This document shows positions 20,216 through 28,472 of a DNA stretch of 64,000 bases, piece after piece (position 1 is the stretch's first letter; each line of letters opens with the position of its first letter). The position numbers were made by a program, and so were the translations under genes. The DNA is from Oscillatoriales cyanobacterium (GTDB lineage Bacteria; Cyanobacteriota; Cyanobacteriia; CACIAM-69d), in NCBI GenBank assembly GCA_004292515.1, contig RDXB01000043.1, positions 46,207 through 110,206 of the forward strand, in the 5' to 3' direction. The notes under the pieces are model-generated. The model was not told where the DNA came from. It searched no databases and was given only the letters and a program-made list of their open reading frames with translations.

Positions 20216-21922
20216 ATGCTGGTTAAAGCGAAGCCCCAGCCCCCCGCCCCCCGTTGGCAAAAACCCCGTTACTCCAGTTGGGAGCGCCAACGCGATGTGA
20301 CGATCGCGATCGGGCGGTTTCTGTCGGCCCTGTGGTGGGATCGGCTGCGAGGCCACAACACCAGCGATCGGCGATCACAGCGGGCCAACTGGCTGGCCAA
20401 AACCCTGATTGACCTAGGCCCGGCTTTTATTAAGGTGGGTCAAGCCCTCTCCACCCGTCCCGACCTGCTGCCGGGGGAATATATCAGCGCCCTCAGTCGG
20501 CTGCAGGATGCAGTGCCCCCCTTCAGCACGGACTTAGCGATCGCCACGATCGAAACAGAACTGGGGCAACCCCTGACAACGATTTTTGCGGAATTTGAGC
20601 CGGAGCCGATCGCCGCCGCTAGCCTGGGGCAAGTGCATCGGGCCGTGCTGCATGAGGGCGATCGGGTCGTCGTCAAAATCCAGCGCCCCGGCCTGGAACC
20701 CCTCTTCGATCTCGACTTCAAAGTGCTGCGACAACTGATCCATTGGAGCGAACTCCTGTTTCCTTGGACGCAGCAATACGATCTCGAATCGATTTATCAA
20801 GAATTTTTCCGGGTTCTTTATCAAGAGATTGACTACGTTCGCGAAGCCCATAACGCCGACCATTTCCGCAAAAACTTCCAGGAATTTCATAACGTACGAG
20901 TTCCAAAGGTCTATTGGCCCCACACCACCTCGCGCGTGTTGGTGATGGAATATTTACCAGGAATTAAAGTGGATGACTGCGAAAGTCTCGACTCCTGTGG
21001 CATCGACACCAAACGGCTGAATCAATTAGGCGTTTGCTGTTATCTCAAGCAACTCTTGCAGGATGGGTTTTTCCAAGCCGATCCCCATCCGGGCAACCTC
21101 GCTGTGGCGGCGGATGGCTCGCTGATCTTCTACGACTTTGGGATGTTTGTGGAAGTCAAATCCCTGGCCAAAGACCAAATGTTGCAGACCCTATTTGCGG
21201 TACTGCAAAAAGATAGCGAATCGGTGTTGGAATCCCTGATTTCGATGGGCTTAATCGAGCCGGTCTCCGATATGCGCCCGGTGCGAAAACTGCTGCAATT
21301 TACCCTCGAACGCTTCGCCGAGCGGCCGGTGGATGTGAACGCTTTCACGGAAATGCGGCGGGAAATTGCCACCCTGTTTGAGCAGCAACCGTTCCGACTG
21401 CCGGCCCAAATGACCTACATCCTGAAGTCAATTACGACCTTGGATGGGATCGCCCGTCGCCTCGACCCGGAATATAACTTGATTGCGCTGGCGAAACCCT
21501 TTGTGAAACAGTTGGCGGGCATTGATGCCAACAGTTCGGCGACGGCGGGCAGTGGTCGCCGCAAATGGCTGGGCCTGGCCAAGCTGGCGGTGGAAACGGT
21601 GCAAGCCCAACTGAGCAAACCGAATCCGACGGTGCTGGCCATTCAGCGGTTGGAGCAGCGGATTGAGCGGGGCGAGTTGGAACTGCGGGTGCGATCGACC
21701 GAAACGGAGCGGGCGCTCAAGCGGTTGAACCTGACGATCGAATGTTTGATGCATATGGCTCTCACGGGTTGCCTGTTGATTGGCGGGGCGGTGTTGACCT
21801 TGGGGCCTTTGGCGCACTGGGCGGCTTTTGTGTTGGCGGCGGCGGGCGTGGCGGCGGTGGTGACGGTGCGATCGCTGATTCGGCTGTCGTTGCGTAAGCG
21901 GCTCGATCGCCTGATGGATTAG
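20216..21922 (+). CDS. ABC1/AarF/UbiB-family atypical kinase
   Basis: A 568-residue member of the UbiB/ADCK family, which supports isoprenoid quinone metabolism in membranes. It has the family KxGQ motif (FIKVGQALSTRPDLLP), the alanine-rich ASLGQVHRA nucleotide loop, VVKIQRPG, the catalytic ADPHPGNL, and the metal-binding YDFGMF. Two C-terminal transmembrane helices (about 505-550) follow the kinase domain. Cyanobacteria hold several paralogues involved in plastoquinone or tocopherol traits, and I cannot tell which this is. ruvC begins 18 bp downstream. Confidence 0.92.
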   Translation: MLVKAKPQPPAPRWQKPRYSSWERQRDVTIAIGRFLSALWWDRLRGHNTSDRRSQRANWLAKTLIDLGPAFIKVGQALSTRPDLLPGEYISALSRLQDAVPPFSTDLAIATIETELGQPLTTIFAEFEPEPIAAASLGQVHRAVLHEGDRVVVKIQRPGLEPLFDLDFKVLRQLIHWSELLFPWTQQYDLESIYQEFFRVLYQEIDYVREAHNADHFRKNFQEFHNVRVPKVYWPHTTSRVLVMEYLPGIKVDDCESLDSCGIDTKRLNQLGVCCYLKQLLQDGFFQADPHPGNLAVAADGSLIFYDFGMFVEVKSLAKDQMLQTLFAVLQKDSESVLESLISMGLIEPVSDMRPVRKLLQFTLERFAERPVDVNAFTEMRREIATLFEQQPFRLPAQMTYILKSITTLDGIARRLDPEYNLIALAKPFVKQLAGIDANSSATAGSGRRKWLGLAKLAVETVQAQLSKPNPTVLAIQRLEQRIERGELELRVRSTETERALKRLNLTIECLMHMALTGCLLIGGAVLTLGPLAHWAAFVLAAAGVAAVVTVRSLIRLSLRKRLDRLMD

Positions 21923-21940
21923 GTTGCCGCAATCTTGACC

Positions 21941-22447
21941 ATGACGGAGCGATCGCGCATTTTGGGTCTCGATCCGGGGCTGGCTATTCTGGGGTTTGGC
22001 GCAATTTCCGTGGCGCTGGATGCCAATCTCAGCCGCGATCACTCACCGATCGAGCTGCTGGACTTTGGGATTATTTCCACTCCGGCGGGTCAAGATATTG
22101 GCGATCGGCTGGTGACGCTGCACGACGATTTGCACGCGGTGATCGACCAAATTCAGCCCGATCGGGTGGCGATCGAAAAGCTGTTTTTCTATCGGATGGG
22201 CAACACGATCGCCGTGGCCCAGGCTCGGGGTGTGGTGTTGCTGGTGTTGGCCCAGCGCCGGTTGCCCTGGGTGGAATTCACCCCAGCGCAGATCAAACAA
22301 GCCTTGACGGGCTATGGCAACGCCAAAAAACCCGAGGTGCAAGCGGCGGTGGCCCGAGAGCTGAATCTCGATCGGCTGCCCAAACCTGACGATGCGGCCG
22401 ATGCGCTGGCCGTGGCGATTACCGCTTGGTTCGATCGCGCCGGTTAG
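21941..22447 (+). CDS. ruvC: Holliday junction endonuclease RuvC
   Basis: RuvC resolves Holliday junctions made during recombination. The RNase H-like fold shows the acidic residues in [16 protein letters not shown], and [12 protein letters not shown]. The length (168 aa from the ATG at 21941) is typical. The gene is close behind the UbiB-type gene, so an operon is likely. Confidence 0.95.
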   Translation: MTERSRILGLDPGLAILGFGAISVALDANLSRDHSPIELLDFGIISTPAGQDIGDRLVTLHDDLHAVIDQIQPDRVAIEKLFFYRMGNTIAVAQARGVVLLVLAQRRLPWVEFTPAQIKQALTGYGNAKKPEVQAAVARELNLDRLPKPDDAADALAVAITAWFDRAG

Positions 22448-22589
22448 CGGGGTTACGGGATGCCAGCCAGCCCCCACTTGGCGATCAGCACCTCGCTACA
22501 ATGGCCCCAAATTCGATCGAACTGGGCCGGCTGAGAGGATGTCTAACCAGTTCCTTCGGATACCAGCCAAGCACCAATCGTCGTGGCAG

Positions 22590-22609
22590 CAAGGGGCTTA
22601 AGCCCCTTG
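22590..22609 (+). repeat. palindromic repeat core, copy E
   Basis: The perfect core CAAGGGGCTTAAGCCCCTTG, followed by the family right flank (CGATCACTGGGGCAAG). It directly precedes an Uma2 gene remnant. Confidence 0.75.
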
Positions 22610-22634
22610 TTTCCGTCGATCACTGGGGCAAGCA

Positions 22635-22703
22635 CTGATCACCGAGCGCGATCGCCTGGCCGCCAAGCTGCGGGAGCTAGGGGTTGACCCCGACACCCTC
22701 TAG
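22635..22703 (+). pseudogene. 3' remnant of an Uma2-family gene
   Basis: Read in frame, these 22 codons give a peptide with DRLAAKLRELGVDPDTL before a stop, which is the characteristic C-terminal end of many cyanobacterial Uma2 nucleases. Nothing upstream continues the gene, and the sequence before it is palindromic repeat E. I infer a deletion or repeat insertion that removed the rest. Confidence 0.55.
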
Positions 22704-22742
22704 GGCAGATCGTCAGGGGGGCGATCGCCGGGAGACGGGCAA

Positions 22743-23678
22743 ATGGGGCTGAAGCAATTCGGGCGCTGGGCAATTTTGGGGTTGGTGTTGGCCTTTTTGG
22801 GCAAAACGCTGCTCGATCGCTCGGCCCAAGTAGCCACCCTCACCCTGACGGCAACCGGCTGGGGCTGGCTGGCGATCGCCTTGGGTTTAACGGCGGCGGC
22901 CCATCTCTGGTCGGCGGTGGTTTGGGGCTGGTTGCTACGGGCCTTTGGCCAATCCGCGCCGATCGCCTGGGTGCTGCGAACGTATCTCGTCACCAACGTG
23001 GCCAAATATTTGCCGGGAAATGTCTGGCATTTTTATGGGCGAATGCGGGCGGCGGGGGCGATCGGCGTGCCCTGGCCGGTGGCGGCGGCCAGTGTGTTGT
23101 TGGAGCCGTTGTTGATGGCGGCGGGGGCGTTGCTGCTGGGGGTGTTGGCTAGCGATCGAGCTTGGTGGGTTTTGCAAAGTTTGTTGGCGATCGGGGTGTT
23201 GGCGGGGGTGCATCCACGGGTGTTGAATCCGGTGTTGCGTCGGCTGGGCAAAAGCAAACTGAAGGCCGATGCCGATCGCCCACCGGCCCAGCTCGATCGC
23301 TACCCGATCGGGCCACTGCTGGGGGAATTTGGCTTTTTGCTTTGGCGGGGAGCGGGTTTTTTGGCGGCGGTGGCGGCCTTCAGTGCGATCGACCCAGCGG
23401 ATTTGCCCCGGCTGACCAGTGGCTTCGGGCTGGCTTGGTTGGTGGGGCTGGTGGTTCCCGGTGCGCCGGGGGGCGTGGGCGTGTTCGAGGCGGTGGCGAT
23501 CGCCCTGTTGGGCCCCGTGGTGGAACCGGCAGCCCTGCTGGCCAGCGTCGCTTGTTATCGGTTGATTAGTGTGTTGGCCGAAGCGGGTTTGGGCGGGTTG
23601 GCTTGGTTAAGCGATCGCTCAATTTTGTCCACCCTATCCGCCCCGACTGATTCAGCGCCTACCGATCGCCCAGATTAG
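22743..23678 (+). CDS. YbhN/UPF0104-like membrane protein
   Basis: A 311-residue integral membrane protein with about eight hydrophobic segments, resembling the membrane domain of lysylphosphatidylglycerol synthases. Landmarks are the TNVAKYLPGNVWHFYGR segment (about 80-97) and the PGAPGGVGVFEAVAIALL motif (about 238-256). The aminoacyl-transferase domain is absent, so it is more likely a lipid-linked transporter or of unknown role. The ATG at 22743 has a purine-rich upstream sequence. Confidence 0.82.
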   Translation: MGLKQFGRWAILGLVLAFLGKTLLDRSAQVATLTLTATGWGWLAIALGLTAAAHLWSAVVWGWLLRAFGQSAPIAWVLRTYLVTNVAKYLPGNVWHFYGRMRAAGAIGVPWPVAAASVLLEPLLMAAGALLLGVLASDRAWWVLQSLLAIGVLAGVHPRVLNPVLRRLGKSKLKADADRPPAQLDRYPIGPLLGEFGFLLWRGAGFLAAVAAFSAIDPADLPRLTSGFGLAWLVGLVVPGAPGGVGVFEAVAIALLGPVVEPAALLASVACYRLISVLAEAGLGGLAWLSDRSILSTLSAPTDSAPTDRPD

Positions 23679-23770
23679 GAGTCAGTAGAGGCGATCGCTA
23701 GAATGAAATCAAGATCTCAAAAATCCAGGTTTAACGGAATTTCTTGACCCCGCGATCGGGCGATCAACTC

Positions 23771-24340
23771 ATGGTTGCAGTGAATGCTTACTTCAATCCT
23801 GACGACTATTTAGCGATCGAGGCTAATAGCCCAGTTCGCCATGAATATCGCGATGGCTTGGTCTATGCGATGGCGGGCAGCAGTCAGGAACATACGGATA
23901 TTGCGATTAACCTTTTCACGATTTTGCGATCGCCATTACGGGGCAAAAACTGCCGCGCCCATGCCCTTGAAACGAAGCTGCAACTCCCGAATCGCAACGC
24001 TTTTTACTATCCTGATGTACTCGTGACCTGTGACCCACGAGATCGCGACGATCGCTACATCAAACGCCATCCCAGCTTCATCGCTGAAGTGTTATCGCCT
24101 TCCACTGAGAAGTTCGATCGCGGCGACAAGTTCAGCGATTATCAACAACTAGAAACCCTCAAAACCTATTGGCTGATTTTCCAAGATCAAATCAAGGTAG
24201 AAGTCCGCCAAAAAACGGATGTAGGCGATTGGGAAACACAAATTTACAAAATGGGCGATCGCATAGCAATTCCCACCTTGGGCATCACCATCGCGATCAA
24301 TGATCTTTATGAAGATACCGAGTTATTAATTGATCACTAA
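23771..24340 (+). CDS. Uma2-family endonuclease (DUF820), tandem copy 1
   Basis: Uma2 proteins have a PD-(D/E)XK nuclease fold and are greatly expanded in cyanobacteria; their biological role is unproven. This 189-residue copy has PDDYLAIEANSPVRHEYRDG at its start, YYPDVLVTCDP (metal-binding Asp), and FIAEVLSPSTEKFDRGDKF with the Glu and Lys. The ATG at 23771 is chosen over an upstream TTG. Both ends are almost identical in DNA to the next gene, but the middle differs, which points to gene conversion. Confidence 0.9.
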   Translation: MVAVNAYFNPDDYLAIEANSPVRHEYRDGLVYAMAGSSQEHTDIAINLFTILRSPLRGKNCRAHALETKLQLPNRNAFYYPDVLVTCDPRDRDDRYIKRHPSFIAEVLSPSTEKFDRGDKFSDYQQLETLKTYWLIFQDQIKVEVRQKTDVGDWETQIYKMGDRIAIPTLGITIAINDLYEDTELLIDH

Positions 24341-24360
24341 TTTCTCCTTGGAGGTCAGCC

Positions 24361-24921
24361 ATGATTGCAAATGCTGTTCCAGAGTTCACGCCTGAGGAAT
24401 ATTTAGCGATCGAGGCTAATAGCCCAGTGCGCCATGAATATCGCTATGGCTTGGTCTATGCGATGGCGGGCAGCAGTGATATTCATGACTTGATCACGCT
24501 AGCTCTGTTGAGTGAATTGCGATCGAGCCTCAAGGGAAAAAACTGCTACGTGCATTCGGGCAATGTGAAAGTCGGTTGCTACGATCGCTGTTTCTACTAT
24601 CCCGATGCATTTGTGACCTGTGACCCACGCGATCGCGACGATCGCTACATCAAACGCCATCCCAGCTTCATCGCTGAAGTGTTATCACCTTCCACTGAGA
24701 AGTTCGATCGCGGCGACAAGTTCAGCGATTATCAACAACTAGAAACCCTCAAAACCTATTGGCTGATTTCCCAAGATCAAATCAAGGTAGAAGTCCGCCA
24801 AAAAACGGATGTAGGCGATTGGGAAACGCAAATTTACAAAATGGGCGATCGCATAGCAATTCCCACCTTGGGTATCACCATCGCGATCGCCGATCTCTAT
24901 GAAGATATCGATTTACCGTAG
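24361..24921 (+). CDS. Uma2-family endonuclease (DUF820), tandem copy 2
   Basis: A 186-residue paralogue of the preceding gene, 20 bp downstream, with a GGAGG site before its ATG. From about 24611 to 24900 the DNA is nearly identical to 24013-24320, as is the 5' part (about 24400-24475). The intervening 140 bp encode a different sequence (HDLITLALLSELRSSLKGKN). The nuclease residues in YYPDAFVTCDP and EVLSPSTEKFDRGDKF are kept. Confidence 0.9.
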   Translation: MIANAVPEFTPEEYLAIEANSPVRHEYRYGLVYAMAGSSDIHDLITLALLSELRSSLKGKNCYVHSGNVKVGCYDRCFYYPDAFVTCDPRDRDDRYIKRHPSFIAEVLSPSTEKFDRGDKFSDYQQLETLKTYWLISQDQIKVEVRQKTDVGDWETQIYKMGDRIAIPTLGITIAIADLYEDIDLP

Positions 24922-24980
24922 GGGCAGGTTTGAAACCTGCCCTGCCCGAGATTGTGGGTATTGACTAGGAACGTGTGGAT

Positions 24981-26339
24981 TTAGGACACAATCAGATTCT
25001 TGAGCGTCGATCGCAGCTCTTGGGTTAGATCGTTCAAGGCCTTGCGGCGGCTGGCCTTGTAGTCGGCAGCCCGATCGCTCACCCAAATCGGTTCACCCAC
25101 CCGCAGATCCACCCGCTGCTTGCCCAACAATGGCGGGTTGCCCGCATCACCGCCCTGAATCCAAGTGGTGACTCGCCACAAAATCAGCAGGGTCTCGGCA
25201 AACCGTTCGGCCGTGGGCTTTTCGCGCACATAGGAACCCGTCACAGCCGTGAACCGCTCCACCAAGCGCATATGGTTCATGCGGCTGGTGGCTTCGGCGG
25301 CCACCCAGTTGGCCAGGCCGCGTTCCACGGGCGAAATCGATCGCCCATCATCGCTGTAAATCCGTTCCCAACCGGCCTGCTCTAGGCGGCGGCAGCGATC
25401 TTCTACCGAACCATTGCTGCTCACGCCAAAATAGGTTTCGCTGACCTGCAAGGCCACGTCCAGCAGCTTTTTGAGCCGATCGCCCATCTGCACATTGGGA
25501 TCATCGTCGGCGACCGGTTCCGGTAAGGCTTGGTTGTAGAACTGTTTATAAAAGTTTTCGACCAGGTTCAGCAGCCGATCACCGATCCGATAGAGCCGCA
25601 AATAGCGTTGCTCGGCCGCATCTTGGGGATGGGTCAAAGGATCGAGTCCCAAGCTGGTTTCGATGTCTCCCATTAGGCGATCGATGTTTTCCCAAGGCGG
25701 CGACAGGTAAGAATATTGAATCCCCACCGGCACGATCGCCACCCGCTCCGATCGCCCGGCCGCCCGCAAATCTTCCACCGTCCAAAAGGCCATTTGGGCC
25801 ACGCCCGGTTCGAGGGGTCCAATGATTTCACTGTGGCTGTTGGTGGCTCCTTCGGGGGCGGCGGCCATGGGAAATTGCCCATTTAACAGCAACTCGCGGG
25901 CCGACTTCATGCCGGGGCGATCGAGCTTGCCCCGTTGCATCGACGTGCCACCCAGTTTGGAAAACATCCAAGCAACATGATCGCCGGCCCACAGGGGAAT
26001 CCCGCGATCGTAGATGAAATGCGTATGCACCGGATCGCGCAGGGCAATGCCCTTGGCCTTGGCGGCCCGGGGCACGGCTTCCCACAACAAATGCGACATC
26101 ACCAACGGGTCATTGGTGTTGGGGTGGCGAAAGGCCACGATCAAGCGCGTTTTGCCAGCTTGAAAGTCTTGGAACAAAGCCGCGAGGGTTTCGGCATTGT
26201 GGGCCACCAACTGGGCGATCGCCTGTTGCTTAATCAGCCAAGGAAAAACCCAACGGGCGAACCGCAGTACCCAAGGGGTGTAGTTTGGCGGGATAAATTC
26301 GAGTGTCGGCTGAATGCCGGAAACCGATGCAGCGGGCAT
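24981..26339 (-). CDS. PlsC-type acyltransferase
   Basis: The product (452 aa) contains the glycerolipid acyltransferase motif HPNTND (the HX4D form) near residue 67 and the EGATNS motif near 160. It probably acylates a lysophosphatidate-like acceptor at the membrane. The C-terminal 220 residues, containing DPLTHPQDAAEQRYLRLYR, lie outside the PlsC domain and have no known function. The in-frame TTG at 26348 adds three residues; the ATG at 26339 is used. Confidence 0.85.
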   Translation of the reverse strand: MPAASVSGIQPTLEFIPPNYTPWVLRFARWVFPWLIKQQAIAQLVAHNAETLAALFQDFQAGKTRLIVAFRHPNTNDPLVMSHLLWEAVPRAAKAKGIALRDPVHTHFIYDRGIPLWAGDHVAWMFSKLGGTSMQRGKLDRPGMKSARELLLNGQFPMAAAPEGATNSHSEIIGPLEPGVAQMAFWTVEDLRAAGRSERVAIVPVGIQYSYLSPPWENIDRLMGDIETSLGLDPLTHPQDAAEQRYLRLYRIGDRLLNLVENFYKQFYNQALPEPVADDDPNVQMGDRLKKLLDVALQVSETYFGVSSNGSVEDRCRRLEQAGWERIYSDDGRSISPVERGLANWVAAEATSRMNHMRLVERFTAVTGSYVREKPTAERFAETLLILWRVTTWIQGGDAGNPPLLGKQRVDLRVGEPIWVSDRAADYKASRRKALNDLTQELRSTLKNLIVS

Positions 26340-26491
26340 AGGGGGCAACGGTTATAAAGAACGTTGATAGAGTTTAAAGACAAGCCTGGCGGGAAACCCC
26401 ATGTCCCGGCTCGATCGCCATTAAAGCGTGGGTTTAGTCTAATGGGCTGAGGGCGATCGGCCGCCTTGTTAGTTGTCTAGGAGAAGTCGCC

Positions 26492-28215
26492 ATGAGCGGA
26501 TCAGCGGTGCGTCCGGCCAAAATTACGCGGGTTCTGCCGGGATCGATCGCCGAAGAGGTGGGCTTCGAGGCGGGCGATCGGCTGGTGTCGATTAATGGGC
26601 AAGCGCCTCGGGATTTGATTGACTACAACTTCCTTTGTGCCGATGAGCTGCTGCGGCTGGAGGTGGTGGACGCGGGCGATCGCACCCATGTGGTCGAAAT
26701 CGAAAAGGACTACGACGACGAGCTGGGCTTGGAGTTTGAAGCGGCCCTGTTTGATGGCTTGATCCAGTGCAACAACCGTTGTCCCTTCTGTTTTATTGAT
26801 CAGCAGCCTCCCGGCAAGCGGGCCTCGCTCTACTACAAAGACGATGACTACCGGCTCAGTTTTCTCTATGGGTCTTATCTAACCCTGACGAACTTGACCC
26901 AACGCGAGTGGGATCGAATTGAGCAACTGCGTCTGTCGCCGCTGTTTGTGTCGGTTCATGCCACGGAGCCGGAGGTGCGATCGCGCCTGCTCAAAAATCC
27001 TCGGGCGGGCGACATCATGCAGCAGTTGGCTTGGTTCCGCGATCGCCGCTTACAAATTCATGCTCAGGTGGTGCTTTGTCCCGGCATCAATGATGGAGCG
27101 CATCTGGAGCGAACGATTCGGGACTTGGCGAGTTTTTATGTGACGACCGATCGCCCTGCCGGCCGATCGCCGGGTGATTTGGGCGATCGCTCCCTGCGCG
27201 GGGGAGGCTGGGCGATTTCTGACAATGTTGTGTTACCGGATGCCCCACCCACGATCCAGAGTGAGGCGGTTGAGTCAGTCGAATCCACTGAGTCAGCCAG
27301 TCGATCGGTAGCCACCGTGATCGATCGCGCATTACCGCCAACCCAACCTGATCCTGATGTCTTTGACCCGAGGGACGCTGACCCGGATGGTTTCGATCCG
27401 GGTGATTTCGATCCGGGTGATTTCGATCCGACGATGATGATCCCGATTGGGATGAGGCGGATTTCGAGGAGGGCGATCGCTTTGAGGAAGCGGAACCCCA
27501 ACGGCCCACGGTCACTTCGGCGGCGATCGTCCCGGCGGGCCTGACTCAGTTCCGACCGGCTGATGATGAATTGCAACCCGTGACCCCGGCCAAAGCGCGG
27601 GAAGTAATTGCCCAGGTGCGATCGCTCCAGCAGGAATTTCGCGATCGCCTCGGTTCCACCTTTGTTTGGCTGGCCGATGAGTGGTTTTTGATTGCGGGCT
27701 TGGATTTGCCACCGATCGAGGAGTACGAAGATTTTCCACAAATCGACAACGGCGTGGGGTCGATTCGGCTGTTTGTTGATCGGTTTGAGCAAGCCCTGGC
27801 CCAACACCCGGTGCGATCGGTCGATCGGCCCCGTCGCCTAACCTGGGTGGTGGGCAACACGGTGGAGCGGCCCTTTGCCGGCCTGGTCGATCGGCTCAAT
27901 CAAGTCGACGGTCTGGCGGTGCAGCTCGCGGCCCTCAACTCCGACTATTGGGGCCAAACGATGACCGTCACGGGCTTGCTGACGGGTCAGGATTTGGTGG
28001 CCAAACTGGGCGATCGGGATTTGGGCGAGGCGCTGTTGTTGCCGTCGCTGATGTTGCGGCATGGGGAACAGCGCCTGCTCGATGACCTGACCGTGCAGCA
28101 AGTGAGCGATCGACTAGGCATCCCGATCGTGATCGTCACCAGCGCCGAGGACGTGATTAACCAATGCACGGCAGAGGACTGGCCCCAAGCGGTGCGTCCC
28201 GTGGGGATGGGCTAG
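26492..28215 (+). CDS. DUF512/PDZ radical-SAM protein, frameshifted in an acidic linker
   Basis: Two frames together make one protein of the cyanobacterial TIGR03279 type. Frame one (26492-27544) has an N-terminal PDZ-like domain and the iron-sulfur motif CNNRCPFCFI (CxxxCxxC) near residue 93. Frame two, open from 27421 to 28215, gives SAAIVPAGLTQFRPADDELQ and the rest of DUF512. Between the conserved RDLASF and SAAIVPAGLT segments are well over 100 extra residues, acidic and repeat-bearing (FDPGD units). Insertion of one base near 27430 would restore the frame. It may be a sequencing error in the repeat, a recent mutation or programmed slippage. ATG with AGGAGA upstream. Confidence 0.85.
27391..27430 (+). 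repeat. 15-bp tandem repeat at the frameshift
   Basis: Two and two-thirds copies of TTTCGATCCGGGTGA (27391, 27406, 27421) encode FDPGD units. The last copy is broken where the reading frame is lost. Confidence 0.8.
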
Positions 28216-28472
28216 GCCGGCCGCTCCATTTCGCTGGCAAGTCGCTAAACTAACCGGTATGCTTTTTGAGGTGTCTACTCGATTCGATCGAGCCGTAGTC
28301 CCGCCTCAAGTGACGGCGGGCCGCCGGTTTTGACTGCGTTGAGGGAAAAAAATCCAGCCAACGACCGCAAGCCGCCCAGGGCCATGCCAGCCCGTCACCA
28401 CATGAACTTTTGTCAGCGGTAGTCGTCAAAACAGCCGGTTTTAGGCGTTGAGGAGCGAAGCAAGTTTTGGTT

